Origin: Chitiniphilus purpureus
GTDB lineage: Bacteria; Pseudomonadota; Gammaproteobacteria; Burkholderiales; Chitinibacteraceae
DNA: 64,000 nucleotides
Assembly (NCBI RefSeq): GCF_025642115.1
Contig: NZ_CP106753.1
Location: 434,001 to 498,000, forward strand
Reading direction: 5' to 3'
The position numbers and the translations under genes are program-made. Each line of letters starts with the position of its first letter. The stretch's first letter is position 1. The notes under the pieces were generated by a model that saw nothing but the letters and a program-made list of their open reading frames with translations, was not told the origin of the DNA and ran no database searches. This document shows, piece after piece, positions 19,089-28,379 of the stretch.

Positions 19089-19874
19089 CTATCCACCAGC
19101 GCCAGCATACCGGCGCATACCCAGCTGCCACAGCCATATCAAAGTTGTCACACTACCAGCAGCTATTAACAGCATTAGTGGAGCCACCAACCAAATAGAT
19201 TGCTGCCTGAGTAAGACCTGGCATGGCCACCAGACAATTCCTGCGAGAGGTAGCAACATGAAGACTTGCCGTACCATTTTTGGAAAAAGCTCAAATGGAT
19301 AGCGTGACATATCTGTCAGCTTGCCTACCGTATGAAATACAGGAGAATGCTCGCCAAAGAAAAAGCAGCTAGCGATGGACATCTGATTTATGGCGTTCAG
19401 AGTGATAGATGCCAGTGGCAGCAAGATCAACAAGTGCAGGAGAAATGTACTGGACCAAACTCCCGGTAGATGAGCCACAGCAAAGCTGAGAAACGATATA
19501 CCAGTGATAGCTACAATCAAACCCTGTGGGTGAAAACGCTCCAGAATCAACATTTGGAGCGGATGAATTGGCCTTAGATAGTAGCGAACAAAATTGCCAT
19601 TCTTTAACCAACTCTCCAGCATATACATTGCATTACAGCAACTACTTTCAAATACATAAGCCATAAACATGAAGCCTTGCATGAATATCAACTCATAGCG
19701 GTTATAGCCCGCTATAGTGTTAGAGGCTCCTAACATTAAATAAATCGTGGCAGCACTACTCACTGATGTAAAAAACATACCCAATAGAATAAGCACGAAG
19801 TCAGCCCGGCTCTCGAGCTTGCTTCTGCAGTCGACCAGCACCAACCGGCGCCAGGCAGAGAAAAATGCTTTCAT
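19089..19874 (-). CDS. ABC-2 type transporter permease
   Basis: A 261-residue protein with about six membrane segments, of the paired-permease exporter type (the group of COG3694/COG4587 proteins). The start MKAFFSAWRRLVLVD at 19874 is one base after the stop of the preceding permease gene; the longer frame to 19931 overlaps it and is not needed. With the second permease and the ATPase it should form a complete exporter, the likely export route for the cluster product. Confidence 0.82.
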   Translation of the reverse strand: MKAFFSAWRRLVLVDCRSKLESRADFVLILLGMFFTSVSSAATIYLMLGASNTIAGYNRYELIFMQGFMFMAYVFESSCCNAMYMLESWLKNGNFVRYYLRPIHPLQMLILERFHPQGLIVAITGISFLSFAVAHLPGVWSSTFLLHLLILLPLASITLNAINQMSIASCFFFGEHSPVFHTVGKLTDMSRYPFELFPKMVRQVFMLLPLAGIVWWPCQVLLRQQSIWLVAPLMLLIAAGSVTTLIWLWQLGMRRYAGAGG

Positions 19875-19875
19875 G

Positions 19876-20661
19876 TTAGGCTCCGAAAACCACCAATTTG
19901 CGCTGCACCCATCGCCCAGCCAGTTGGGCAATCCCCCAAAAAACTAAAACCCATACCAGCTGAATACACAACGCGCTCATACTGGTTTGCTGACCAGTCA
20001 GATAGGCCACCGGTGTATGAAAAAAATGAGCAAATGGCAACCACGTTAGTAGTTGCTGGATGGGGGAAGGAAAAAAACCCAATGGTATAAGAGCTCCGCC
20101 AAGAAACTGCACTACAGCATCCTTGCTAGCAGTTATACCCCACAGATCAGTAGCCAAAAAACCAGCAAGGCCAACAACGAACCCGAGTGTGAACAGCAGG
20201 CTAAAGCTACACAGCACAGAAACCAAAGCAAACAGCCAACTAACTGGAGTGAGGTGTAGGCCAGAGAAATAAAGAAACAGCGCAAAGGCTGGTAGAAAGT
20301 AAAGAGCTTTGGCTCCGGCCACGCCTAGCGATAGTGCGGCATGCCGTAATACAAGATTTATTGGCTGAGTTAGCTGATTAGCCACCTCGCCACTCCGGAT
20401 TTCGCGCGCAAGCCGCCAATCAGCACCAGTAGTTATAATGGCGAACAGAGTTTGGGCAGTAACGACGTGCAGCAATGCCGAGGAAAATGTCATCCCCGCT
20501 CGGTGGGGATTATCAGTGTATAAGCCACTCCAGAGGCAGTACAGTAGCCACATCGAGAGCAAATAGCCCAAACAGAGAATCAAACGGCCTTTACTATCAG
20601 TGGCGGAAATGCGGCCATTTGCCAACGCTAGCACCCAACAGGCAGATAGAGAACCTTTCAC
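19876..20661 (-). CDS. ABC-2 type transporter permease
   Basis: A 261-residue integral membrane protein with about six hydrophobic helices (for example YFLPAFALFLYFSGLHL and FTLGFVVGLAGFLATDLWG). Its start overlaps the ATPase stop by four bases, so the three exporter genes form one translational unit. It resembles COG4587-like permeases. Substrate unknown. Confidence 0.82.
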   Translation of the reverse strand: MKGSLSACWVLALANGRISATDSKGRLILCLGYLLSMWLLYCLWSGLYTDNPHRAGMTFSSALLHVVTAQTLFAIITTGADWRLAREIRSGEVANQLTQPINLVLRHAALSLGVAGAKALYFLPAFALFLYFSGLHLTPVSWLFALVSVLCSFSLLFTLGFVVGLAGFLATDLWGITASKDAVVQFLGGALIPLGFFPSPIQQLLTWLPFAHFFHTPVAYLTGQQTSMSALCIQLVWVLVFWGIAQLAGRWVQRKLVVFGA

Positions 20662-21653
20662 CCTTGCACCTCCTTACCAGTCAAATAGTATCGGTGTAAC
20701 AACTCTTCTAACGACTGAGCCACGGGTTTAATCTCGTGAATGGCAAATGGAGCTAGCAATTGCAGTAACTCTGCGAATGGCAAGCTGTCGTGCCGAGCTA
20801 CTTGTAACCAGTCATCCTGAACGCGTACCGGCAGCCCGCTATTGTGCGCACTCAAGACAGCCTGGGCTGCTGATAAATCTCCGGAAAGACGTACAGCCCA
20901 CCAGTTGCCCTCGCCGGCATACGCATGAAAAGCCGGTAGGCTACCATCAAATTTGAGCTGGCCATTGTCGATTAGAAGCAGCCGCTGGCTGAGTTGCTCG
21001 ATATCACCAACATCATGCGACGTGATTAGTACGGTTGTACCAGCTTCACGATTGAGCTGCCTGATCAAGCTACGCATCCGCGCCTTCATTTCTAAGTCCA
21101 ACCCGATGGTTGGCTCGTCCAGAAATGCAACGGTCGGAGAATGTAAGAAGCTAGCAGCGATTTCGCACAGCATGCGCTGTCCCAGACTTAATGTGCGGGC
21201 TGGGCGTCGCCAGAATTGATCCAGATCCGCCTCGCGGCGAAACAGTGTTAGTTGCCGCTTATATACACTGTCTGGAATAGAAAAGAGCGCCTGCAGAATA
21301 CGAAATGAATCCTCTACAGGTAAATCCCACCAAAGCTGACTACGTTGACCAAACACTACGCCAATGTGCCTGACATAATCACGACGCTGTCGCTGCGGAT
21401 CAAAGCCAGCGACCGTAACAGTGCCGGAACTTGGCGCCAAAATACCAGTTAGCATCTTTATCGTTGTGGATTTTCCGGCGCCATTCGGCCCAACCAGCGC
21501 CACGCATTCGCCAGATTCAATGTTAAAGTTAATATCTCGCACAGAATGAGTAGTGATGTATTCAGGTTGCCATAGCCGACGCAGGCGCTGGCTCCAGCAC
21601 TGAGACGGGCATGGAGACTGATAGAATCTATTCAAGTTTTCTACAGTTATCAA
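20658..21653 (-). CDS. ABC transporter ATP-binding protein
   Basis: A 331-residue ATPase: Walker A VGPNGAGKSTTIKML (about residue 56), signature TLSLGQRM in place of LSGGQ, Walker B VAFLDEPTIGLD, and the switch histidine in TSHDVGD. A C-terminal extension of about 90 residues matches the COG4586 group that works with the two ABC-2 permeases encoded downstream. It is the first gene of the exporter operon and lies opposite pepM across a 1.2-kb gene-free divide. Confidence 0.9.
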   Translation of the reverse strand: MITVENLNRFYQSPCPSQCWSQRLRRLWQPEYITTHSVRDINFNIESGECVALVGPNGAGKSTTIKMLTGILAPSSGTVTVAGFDPQRQRRDYVRHIGVVFGQRSQLWWDLPVEDSFRILQALFSIPDSVYKRQLTLFRREADLDQFWRRPARTLSLGQRMLCEIAASFLHSPTVAFLDEPTIGLDLEMKARMRSLIRQLNREAGTTVLITSHDVGDIEQLSQRLLLIDNGQLKFDGSLPAFHAYAGEGNWWAVRLSGDLSAAQAVLSAHNSGLPVRVQDDWLQVARHDSLPFAELLQLLAPFAIHEIKPVAQSLEELLHRYYLTGKEVQG

Positions 21654-22893
21654 TTAAATTATCCTCATAACCATAATTTAAGGCACTTTTGTTATTTAAG
21701 AAGTGTCAAATGTTAAAACGCCCCTGGCTTTTGAAAAAGTTTATTCTCAAGATCGATTTTATTAATAGGGGGGTACGTTAAGCCACAATTGCAGAGCTGT
21801 TTCAGTCGGATAGCATAATGATAAATTCTGCTGATTAAAAATATTTAAAGGCGTATTAAAACTTTTTGTACGTCAATCGTTGTTGTTCGTAACTACATCA
21901 AGGCATGCTGAATGTGAGCTCATTGAGATATGGCTATTTCTAACATAAACATTCTAGAAAACAAATGATTGAAGTGTGAAATGATATGTTAATCAATAAA
22001 ATGGCTACACTAACGGCACGACATCCAAGTGAAAAGACCCTGACCATAACAGAAACCGCTTGAGTTATCTAAATAATAAGTTCGGCTAGATATTGTAAAT
22101 ATCGCACTTTAATATTTCCAATTAATAATGCGTACTCACTGTGCCATGCAAGTTGGTCAAACCATCAGCTAGATATAGGTCGTAGATGGTATGACCTATA
22201 GCCCACATTGACCCTAGGAAGCCCTCACATTCTTTCGCCCAAGATGCCTGCAGTTAACACCCAGGAGCCCAGCACTTAAACTGCCACGTAAATCTACACG
22301 CCCTTGCCGACTTTGATTTCACCTCACTTTTTTGCGGTAAATCATCATTTAAATCATGGGCTTATGCGCTATTTTGATCTTTATTGGGTCTGTTTATTAC
22401 AGCATATAAACATGCATAACATATCATATACTTACAAAATTGCATATTATTTTTTCATCGAAAACATGCCTGTGCATTCGAACTACTTGCATGTGCTTAC
22501 TATTGTGTAGTATTATGCTTGCATTTTTACACAGTTAGTTTATAGTGCGCAAGGATTTTGCAGCACACATGGCTGCATATATATGATTTTTCTGACTTTA
22601 AAAATTGCAGCCATGTAAAAAAGCTTGCACCAACAATGCGAAAAGTTACAGTGTTTTGCCGGAAGGCGGTGTGTAAGCACACGATCGTAAAAAAAAGACT
22701 AACCTCAACTAGTTGGAATAAATACTAAGCTAGTAACATTGTTGTTCGATCATATATTCGAAAATTGAATATGCGAATCAAATTTCAAACAATGGGGCAC
22801 ATCAGGCACCTCCGCATTAGCTGATTTCGATTGCAAGACAAAAAACTTAGCGAGCACAGTTGATCATTATTTTATTCACGAAGAAACAATTAT
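21654..22893. other. Divergent 1.2-kb AT-rich intergenic region
   Basis: No supported gene: the 68-residue frame at 22304-22510 has no ribosome site or recognisable content. This stretch separates the leftward exporter operon from rightward pepM and must hold both promoters. An 11-bp inverted repeat at 22567-22616 is listed separately. The low GC and lack of genes suggest either long regulatory DNA or the debris of lost genes. Confidence 0.6.
22567..22616. promoter_or_regulatory. Inverted repeat upstream of pepM
   Basis: ACATGGCTGCA (22567-22577) and TGCAGCCATGT (22606-22616) are perfect 11-bp arms separated by 28 AT-rich bases. It lies about 280 bases upstream of pepM and could be a paired operator or a long-looped RNA hairpin in the leader. 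Confidence 0.35.
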
Positions 22894-23835
22894 ATGATTG
22901 AAATGAAGAAAAAATTATCGCCATTGGGTCACTCCCTTAAGCAACGACTACAAAGTGGTCAAAACTTAAAATTTATAGAAGCTCACAACGGTCTCTCGTG
23001 CCTCATTGCATCTAGAGCTCAGGTAAGCGTAAAAGATGAAGTCCGAGAATTTGATGGCATCTGGGTTTCCAGTCTTACTACCTCTGCGGCAAGAGGTCTC
23101 CCTGACATGGAAATGTATCTATTAGAGAATAGATTGGATACCATCCGCGAAATTGTTGATTCCACTGAAAAAGCCGTTCTCGTTGATGGCGACACAGGTG
23201 GCGAGCCAGTTGCATTCGAATATTTATGCCAGAGATTGGAACGACTAGGAGTGTCTGGGATAGTAATAGAAGATAAACGTTTCCCTAAGCGCAATAGCCT
23301 TTCTGAAGATTCGAATCAGCTACTAGAGAATCCTATTGCTTTCTGCGAAAAAATCCGTCGCGGGAAGGATGCATGTTCATCCTCAGAATTTCTAATTGTA
23401 GCTCGCTTGGAAGGATTAATATTAGGTCAATCAATCGAAGATACTCTTGAAAGAGCAATGGTCTATATTGAATCTGGAGCAGATGCGATATTGGTACATT
23501 CACGACTCAGCGAAGCAGGTCAAGTTTTTGATTTTGCGAAGAAATATCAGGAAAATTTTCCAATCAAAGAAAATAGAAAACCATTAATATGTGTTCCGAC
23601 AACTTACAATGCAACATTCGCTGAAGATTTGTTTGCTGCTGGTTATTCTGCAGTAATTTATGCAAATCATTTACTCAGAGCTGCTCATCAGGCCATGAAG
23701 GAAGTTACGAGATCTCTGCTGTTGGAGGATCGATCATTTGAAAGTGAAACACGCTGCTCCAAAGTTGCGGATATTTTCAACGAAACAGGCTATACAGCTG
23801 CAATTGCACGTGATAAAGAAGGACTCGCCTTATAA
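22894..23835 (+). CDS. pepM: Phosphoenolpyruvate mutase (phosphonate C-P bond formation)
   Basis: A 313-residue member of the PEP mutase/isocitrate lyase superfamily. The diagnostic mutase motif EDKxxxxxNS is present as EDKRFPKRNS (about residues 126-135), with DGDTGGEPVAFEYLCQRL upstream and IESGADAILVHSR downstream. It rearranges phosphoenolpyruvate to phosphonopyruvate, the entry step of nearly all phosphonate pathways. Starts at ATG 22894 or in-frame ATG 22903; the ribosome site is weak. Codon use is more AT-rich than in the leftward arm. No decarboxylase gene is adjacent, which is unusual. Confidence 0.92.
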   Translation: MIEMKKKLSPLGHSLKQRLQSGQNLKFIEAHNGLSCLIASRAQVSVKDEVREFDGIWVSSLTTSAARGLPDMEMYLLENRLDTIREIVDSTEKAVLVDGDTGGEPVAFEYLCQRLERLGVSGIVIEDKRFPKRNSLSEDSNQLLENPIAFCEKIRRGKDACSSSEFLIVARLEGLILGQSIEDTLERAMVYIESGADAILVHSRLSEAGQVFDFAKKYQENFPIKENRKPLICVPTTYNATFAEDLFAAGYSAVIYANHLLRAAHQAMKEVTRSLLLEDRSFESETRCSKVADIFNETGYTAAIARDKEGLAL

Positions 23836-24530
23836 TTAAAGAATAACGCAATAAATATGATGGTATTTCACATAGGAATTCATGATCTATCATGCCGCAT
23901 ATGCTAATCAATCAGCGTGCACTGATTGAGATTGAGGATGACTCATATCAAGAGCTACAAACTTATTCCGGCTTACGGGGCAAGGAAGGATCAGCGTAAC
24001 AAAGATTGAAGGCGGTCAAGCTTTAGCATAGAAAACAAATACGTTCTTTGGAAGAAGCGCTCTAACATGCTCATCTTCGATGAGGCACACTAGTGGTAAA
24101 GCATAAAGACCAGTGAAGATAGTGAGCCAGCTTACTTTAGCAATATGCACATATAGAGCTGGTACTCACTATCGGTCTTGTAATTAGATAGTTTGGCCCT
24201 TTCAGTGACGTAAATATATTTTTTGCCAAAATTTGTATTTTAAGTTCAATATTTAAGATGGCCGCAGAATTTTATGGGAGCCTTAAGAGCTACAGCACCA
24301 AAGTCAACCATTGTTTTTAAAAAGAAAACACCAAAATTTTCGAAAGTTGATCTTTTATCAAAAAAGGGTCAATTAAAAATAGAGGGCAGTTGTTATAAGT
24401 TGTTTTGATGTCATCTTAATCATCTGTAGGAATAAAAATTTTTATGTCTTCATATAATGTGATGTCTATTCAATAAAATTTCGGTGTGAAAACCCAAGAT
24501 GCCATATTGTCGAACAAACATTCAATGTTC
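23836..24530. other. AT-rich region after pepM without a supported gene
   Basis: About 700 bases. The only frame of note is a 35-codon ORF at 23892-23999 (MPHMLINQRALIEIEDDSY at its start), too short to support as a gene and possibly a gene remnant. The insertion sequence at 24537 is inserted at the right end of this stretch. Confidence 0.5.
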
Positions 24531-24536
24531 AGTACT

Positions 24537-25613
24537 TGTTTAGTCTCGGATCATAATTTACCGACGCGCAGTTGGCGACTCTACTTGGCCCGTTCGGTTT
24601 TGAGTACGCTACGCGCCTCGACCTCCGAGTCCGCCGTATGAACCTCCGTCTGCATGGCCGCGCCCGTACCACCCCGGCTGTCCGCGCCGAAATCCAGGCT
24701 ACGCCGCCCTCCATCACTGATGCCGAGCTCGCTCGCCGTTATGGTGTCAGCAAACCCACCATCGCCAAATGGCGCGAGCGCACGACCGTGCATGATGCGT
24801 CCCATACCGCGCATCGCCTGCAAACCACGCTAACACCGGCTCAGGAATACATCGTCGTCGAACTGCGCAAGTTGCGGCGCTTGGCACTACTTGATTTGCT
24901 GGTCGTGGTCCGCGAATTCCTCAACCCCAACGTTTCCCGGGCCGGCCTTGGCCGTTGTCTGGCCCGTCATGGCGTCAGCCGTCTGCAGGCCCTGGAGCCG
25001 CCGCCACCGCGTCCTGACCAGGGCAAGCCATTCAAGGCTTACGAGCCCGGTTTCGTGCATGTAGATGTGAAATACCTGCCACAAGTGCCGGATGAAACGA
25101 CGCGCCGCTGCCTGTTCGTGGCCATCGACCGTGCCACTCGCTGGGTGTTTGTGCAGATCCGTCCGCACAAGACAGCGGCAGCCGCACAGGCCTTTCTGGC
25201 TGCGTTAAAAAAGGCTGCGCCGTTCCGGATTCGTACGCTACTGAGTGACAACGGCAGTGAATTCACGGACCGGCTGCTGTTCAATAAGCAAAAGCAGGCC
25301 AGTGGCGAGCATGAGTTTGACCGGCTGTGCGCTGCACTGGAAATCGAGCATCGCCTGACCAAGCCGCGCCACCCACAAACGAACGGGATGGTGGAACGCT
25401 TCAACGGGCGGATCAGCGAGGTGCCGGCCACGCACCGCTTCAACTGTGCCGAAGATTTGGCACAGACGCTGATGCACTACGTCTGGTTGTACAACCATCA
25501 CCTGCCCCAGCTGGCCCTGCAGAACCGGACGCCCCTTCAAGCAATGAAGGATTGGCAGAAACAGAAGCCCGAGCTATTCAAGAAACCGGTAATTAATCGA
25601 GCGGGACTGGACA
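24537..25613 (+). mobile_element. Complete IS481-family insertion sequence with target duplication
   Basis: The ends are imperfect inverted repeats: the left starts TGTTTAGTCTCGG (24537), and the complement of the right end is TGTCCAGTCCCGC (ending 25613). The flanks are an identical palindromic hexamer, AGTACT, at 24531-24536 and 25614-25619, which is a clean target-site duplication. The element is 1077 bp and carries one DDE transposase gene. It separates pepM from the diaminopropionate operon. A partial inverted copy lies at 36414-36953. Confidence 0.9.
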
Positions 25614-25660
25614 AGTACTTCTCTTTGTTCAAATGTTTGTGTCTAAATAAGTCATTTTAA
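24638..25660 (+). CDS. IS481-family transposase, reading out of the element
   Basis: The transposase starts MNLRLHGRARTTPAVRAE at ATG 24638 (an upstream TTG at 24572 is also open), has a helix-turn-helix (ELARRYGVSKPTIAKW), and an rve/DDE domain with HVDVKYLP, LLSDNGSEF and GMVERFNGRI supplying the D-D-E triad. The reading frame has no stop inside the IS; it crosses the right end at 25613 and terminates in flanking DNA at 25658-25660, adding about 15 foreign residues. The element may depend on the target to provide its stop codon. Confidence 0.9.
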   Translation: MNLRLHGRARTTPAVRAEIQATPPSITDAELARRYGVSKPTIAKWRERTTVHDASHTAHRLQTTLTPAQEYIVVELRKLRRLALLDLLVVVREFLNPNVSRAGLGRCLARHGVSRLQALEPPPPRPDQGKPFKAYEPGFVHVDVKYLPQVPDETTRRCLFVAIDRATRWVFVQIRPHKTAAAAQAFLAALKKAAPFRIRTLLSDNGSEFTDRLLFNKQKQASGEHEFDRLCAALEIEHRLTKPRHPQTNGMVERFNGRISEVPATHRFNCAEDLAQTLMHYVWLYNHHLPQLALQNRTPLQAMKDWQKQKPELFKKPVINRAGLDKYFSLFKCLCLNKSF

Positions 25661-25895
25661 ATGCCTGTACACAATTTTTTTTGGAGGGGTAAGAATTCCA
25701 CTCCAATTTTTTGCAAACTAGAAATTTCCAGGATCAACAACGACATCCTTTTGGCTGTGAGACGAGGTGTGTCTATATATAGTCACCTTTTCAAGGTCTG
25801 ACATTCAAAAGTTAAGAGAGCAATAAAAATTCTGCCAACAATTAAACCTCTATTAAAAACCAATCATATATTTAACATACAGGCATGGTTTTCAA

Positions 25896-26897
25896 ATGAA
25901 CAAAAATATAGTTAAGCTTGTAGCGCTATTTAACGCTTATTGCGACAAGAACGCTCATATAGTAGATGACGAGTGCTTCTATTCTAATCTCCTGGAAACA
26001 TTGGCCAACCATAAAATGTTTGGTATTGCCAGCTATTTATTACAAAAAGGCTTAATGCAAAATGCACCTAGTCGAATTTATGATGTAATTTTTTGTTCAG
26101 CAGAACGCGAAAAGATCAAGCATAAAGAATACACAACGCTCTGCTCGGAAATTTCCACATCCCTATCACAATACGGTGTGCCTCATGTCGTAAGAAAAGG
26201 ACCGACATTGGGTTTTTTGTACAAAGAAGCCTGGCATCGCGGCTTCAATGATCTTGATTTTTTGATAAATACTTCAGACAGGGCGCAGGTACTCGATTTT
26301 TTGAAAAAAAATGATTACAACATCGGCATCTACAATACACGGCTTGAAACAGGAATAGCACCTAATAGAGAAACACTAATCCAGTATCGTCTCAACCCAG
26401 ATCATTTACCTCATTACTATATAAAACGTGATCATACAATAACCCGCGGTTTCAATGTTGATTTTGCGTTTCAGCTTGGTTGGCATAACGATGAGATAAA
26501 AATTAAAAACGAGGAAGTATTTCAGGACGCTGTGTCACGCGATGGAATAGCATCTATGAGTGACAATTGGTTATTTGTAGATAGCATTTTGCATTTATAT
26601 CGAGAGATGTTTTTTTATGGCTTAGCAAAGGCCGGACCTATAAAATTCATCTCGATTATTGATATCCTCCTATTGCAAGATCGAGTCGATTTTGTGTCAA
26701 GGCCTGCGACTAAAGAAATTATTGATATAGTGACCTCGTTTGTTAATTTTACTTTCGGACGAAGCAACAAAGTCGATCAAAAGCTCCTCACTGGCATTTT
26801 GGTAAATGGGCAGTGGCAAAATCTGGCTGTGTCAATCTACGATCGAATGTCAATACTTACGGATCAACATTACCGGGATAATTTTAATTTAGCCTAA
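25896..26897 (+). CDS. Nucleotidyltransferase-fold protein (NTP_transf_5-like)
   Basis: A 333-residue protein. RKGPTLGFLYKEAWHRGFNDLDFLI (about residues 101-125) matches the G-x-K...R...D-x-D core of the uncharacterised nucleotidyltransferase family often seen beside HprK-like kinases and peptide-tailoring genes. Two acidic residues in NDLDFLI could bind metal. It is the first gene after the insertion sequence and opens the rightward operon. No specific substrate can be named. The family assignment is by eye from the motif. Confidence 0.6.
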   Translation: MNKNIVKLVALFNAYCDKNAHIVDDECFYSNLLETLANHKMFGIASYLLQKGLMQNAPSRIYDVIFCSAEREKIKHKEYTTLCSEISTSLSQYGVPHVVRKGPTLGFLYKEAWHRGFNDLDFLINTSDRAQVLDFLKKNDYNIGIYNTRLETGIAPNRETLIQYRLNPDHLPHYYIKRDHTITRGFNVDFAFQLGWHNDEIKIKNEEVFQDAVSRDGIASMSDNWLFVDSILHLYREMFFYGLAKAGPIKFISIIDILLLQDRVDFVSRPATKEIIDIVTSFVNFTFGRSNKVDQKLLTGILVNGQWQNLAVSIYDRMSILTDQHYRDNFNLA

Positions 26898-26945
26898 TCA
26901 ATTTGCAAGGTTTGAATTTTTAGCCCTGTTTTATTTACCATATTC

Positions 26946-28085
26946 ATGTATCTTCAGCTACAGAAAGGAAAAAAATTGAAAAGCAATAAATTGAATGTAG
27001 TGACGCCACCTATCACCAACTTATTGCGCTGGTCATATACCCTAGGCATCACATTAAATAACAGTGATTCTTTAGCATGGTTTTACAGCAACTTCATACA
27101 ACTATATTCGTATAACGAACGTTATATGCAAATAAGTCACTTTTTTATTGACTTCTGGCGAGGAGGCAGTAATGAATTGTTAGGGAACAACCCTTATTTG
27201 ATTCCACGGGTATTCGGCTATGACAATGGCCACCCGCTTATGAATCCCGAGTGCATGCCTGAATATTTGTGTCAGATGATCGATGATGGGTTTTACCCTG
27301 TGCTCTTTCTTGATGAATCAAAATTTCCATTTGCACCAAGTTTTGGCGAGGGAATGGAAAATGATTATATACGCTTATATGGCGTATATCCACATCATTT
27401 TATGTTTAATGCGTACGATCGGGATTCACAAACTTTTGGCGGGTTTGGTTTCGGCAAAGGAACAAATGAGTTTGTGGGAATGTATGGTATGCAAACGGTT
27501 TCTTGGAGTCAAGTAATCGAATCTATCGCTTCAATGAAGCACGCCATCCTAATGAGAACAATGCATGATCAACTATCGTTTGCATATAGGTTACGAACAG
27601 CCAGTGATCCATTTCCCCATCATTACGAAATGAAAGCCTTATTTATTAAGCAGAGCCTTGTGGACTACCTTGAATCCCGTTGTAGCGCGGGCTCTATGAA
27701 TTTAGATGTAGATAAATATCGATTCGGTCAGTCGATCTATCATCAGTTAGTTCAATACTTTGAATTATGCGGAGAGAATCAGCAGGAGTTTCGTCGCGCA
27801 GATATTCGACACACTCACACTTTCTTGGAGCATAAGCAAGTAATGATTGATCGAGTTAATTATTTGAAAAGCATTGGGCTGCTTGTTGATGATGAAAAAA
27901 CAAATACGCTGCTGAATATATTACAGGATGTACGCGGAAAATGTGAAATGCTCAAGCTTAAATCTGCACGATTTATGCAAACAGGTCGGCTTAATTTTAT
28001 CAATTCTGCAAGAAAAGATATCCTTGACATCAAGGAAAATGAAGAGCGCGCCATTTTGATGCTGATTAACAATTTGAAAACTTGA
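26946..28085 (+). CDS. Protein of unknown function, possibly BtrH-like acyltransferase
   Basis: Up to 379 residues. The segment CQMIDDGFYPVLFLDESKFP then, about 25 residues on, HHFMFNAYDRDSQTFGGF follows the order seen in BtrH N-terminal-like papain-fold proteins (a bound Asp region, a His, then GYD-like). BtrH moves an acyl group from an acyl carrier protein to butirosin, and here an acyl carrier protein gene follows 33 bases downstream. I saw no clear catalytic Cys. Translation may start at TTG 26976, which has an AAAGGA site; ATG 26946 does not. Function is tentative. Confidence 0.4.
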   Translation: MYLQLQKGKKLKSNKLNVVTPPITNLLRWSYTLGITLNNSDSLAWFYSNFIQLYSYNERYMQISHFFIDFWRGGSNELLGNNPYLIPRVFGYDNGHPLMNPECMPEYLCQMIDDGFYPVLFLDESKFPFAPSFGEGMENDYIRLYGVYPHHFMFNAYDRDSQTFGGFGFGKGTNEFVGMYGMQTVSWSQVIESIASMKHAILMRTMHDQLSFAYRLRTASDPFPHHYEMKALFIKQSLVDYLESRCSAGSMNLDVDKYRFGQSIYHQLVQYFELCGENQQEFRRADIRHTHTFLEHKQVMIDRVNYLKSIGLLVDDEKTNTLLNILQDVRGKCEMLKLKSARFMQTGRLNFINSARKDILDIKENEERAILMLINNLKT

Positions 28086-28118
28086 AAAGTAAAGAAAACT
28101 GAAGTATGGAGGTGGATA

Positions 28119-28379
28119 ATGAACAATGAACTGCAAAAATTCATTTCAATAATTTCAAAAAAGTCTGGAGCTAAAGAAGATTACTTGGCCAGCAATATGC
28201 TGTTGTCACTAACCGATGCAGGTATTGATTCGTTAGCTTCTATTTCACTACTTTTCGAGATTGAAGATGCCTTTGGAATAACAATTGATGATGAGTTTTT
28301 GACGCCAGAAACGTTTCAAAGTATTAACACTCTTTGGGACGTGGTTCAGTCTATTGCCAATAAACAGATTGTATGTTGA
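28119..28379 (+). CDS. Free-standing acyl/peptidyl carrier protein
   Basis: An 86-residue four-helix carrier protein. The phosphopantetheine serine is in DAGIDSLASISLLFEIED (about residues 33-50), followed by the ITIDDEFLTPETF helix II/III segment. A strong GGAGG precedes ATG 28119. The next gene begins directly after its TGA. It should carry an acyl or aminoacyl thioester; the NRPS protein downstream lacks its own carrier domain, so the two probably work in trans. Confidence 0.9.
   Translation: MNNELQKFISIISKKSGAKEDYLASNMLLSLTDAGIDSLASISLLFEIEDAFGITIDDEFLTPETFQSINTLWDVVQSIANKQIVC

Noticed and set aside
22304..22510. 68-residue frame between the exporter and pepM
   Set aside because: No ribosome site, Ile/His/Tyr-rich chance composition in AT-rich DNA, no recognisable motif.
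23892..23999. 35-codon ORF after pepM as a gene
   Set aside because: Too short, no strong ribosome site, no recognised homologue; kept only as a note in the intergenic entry.
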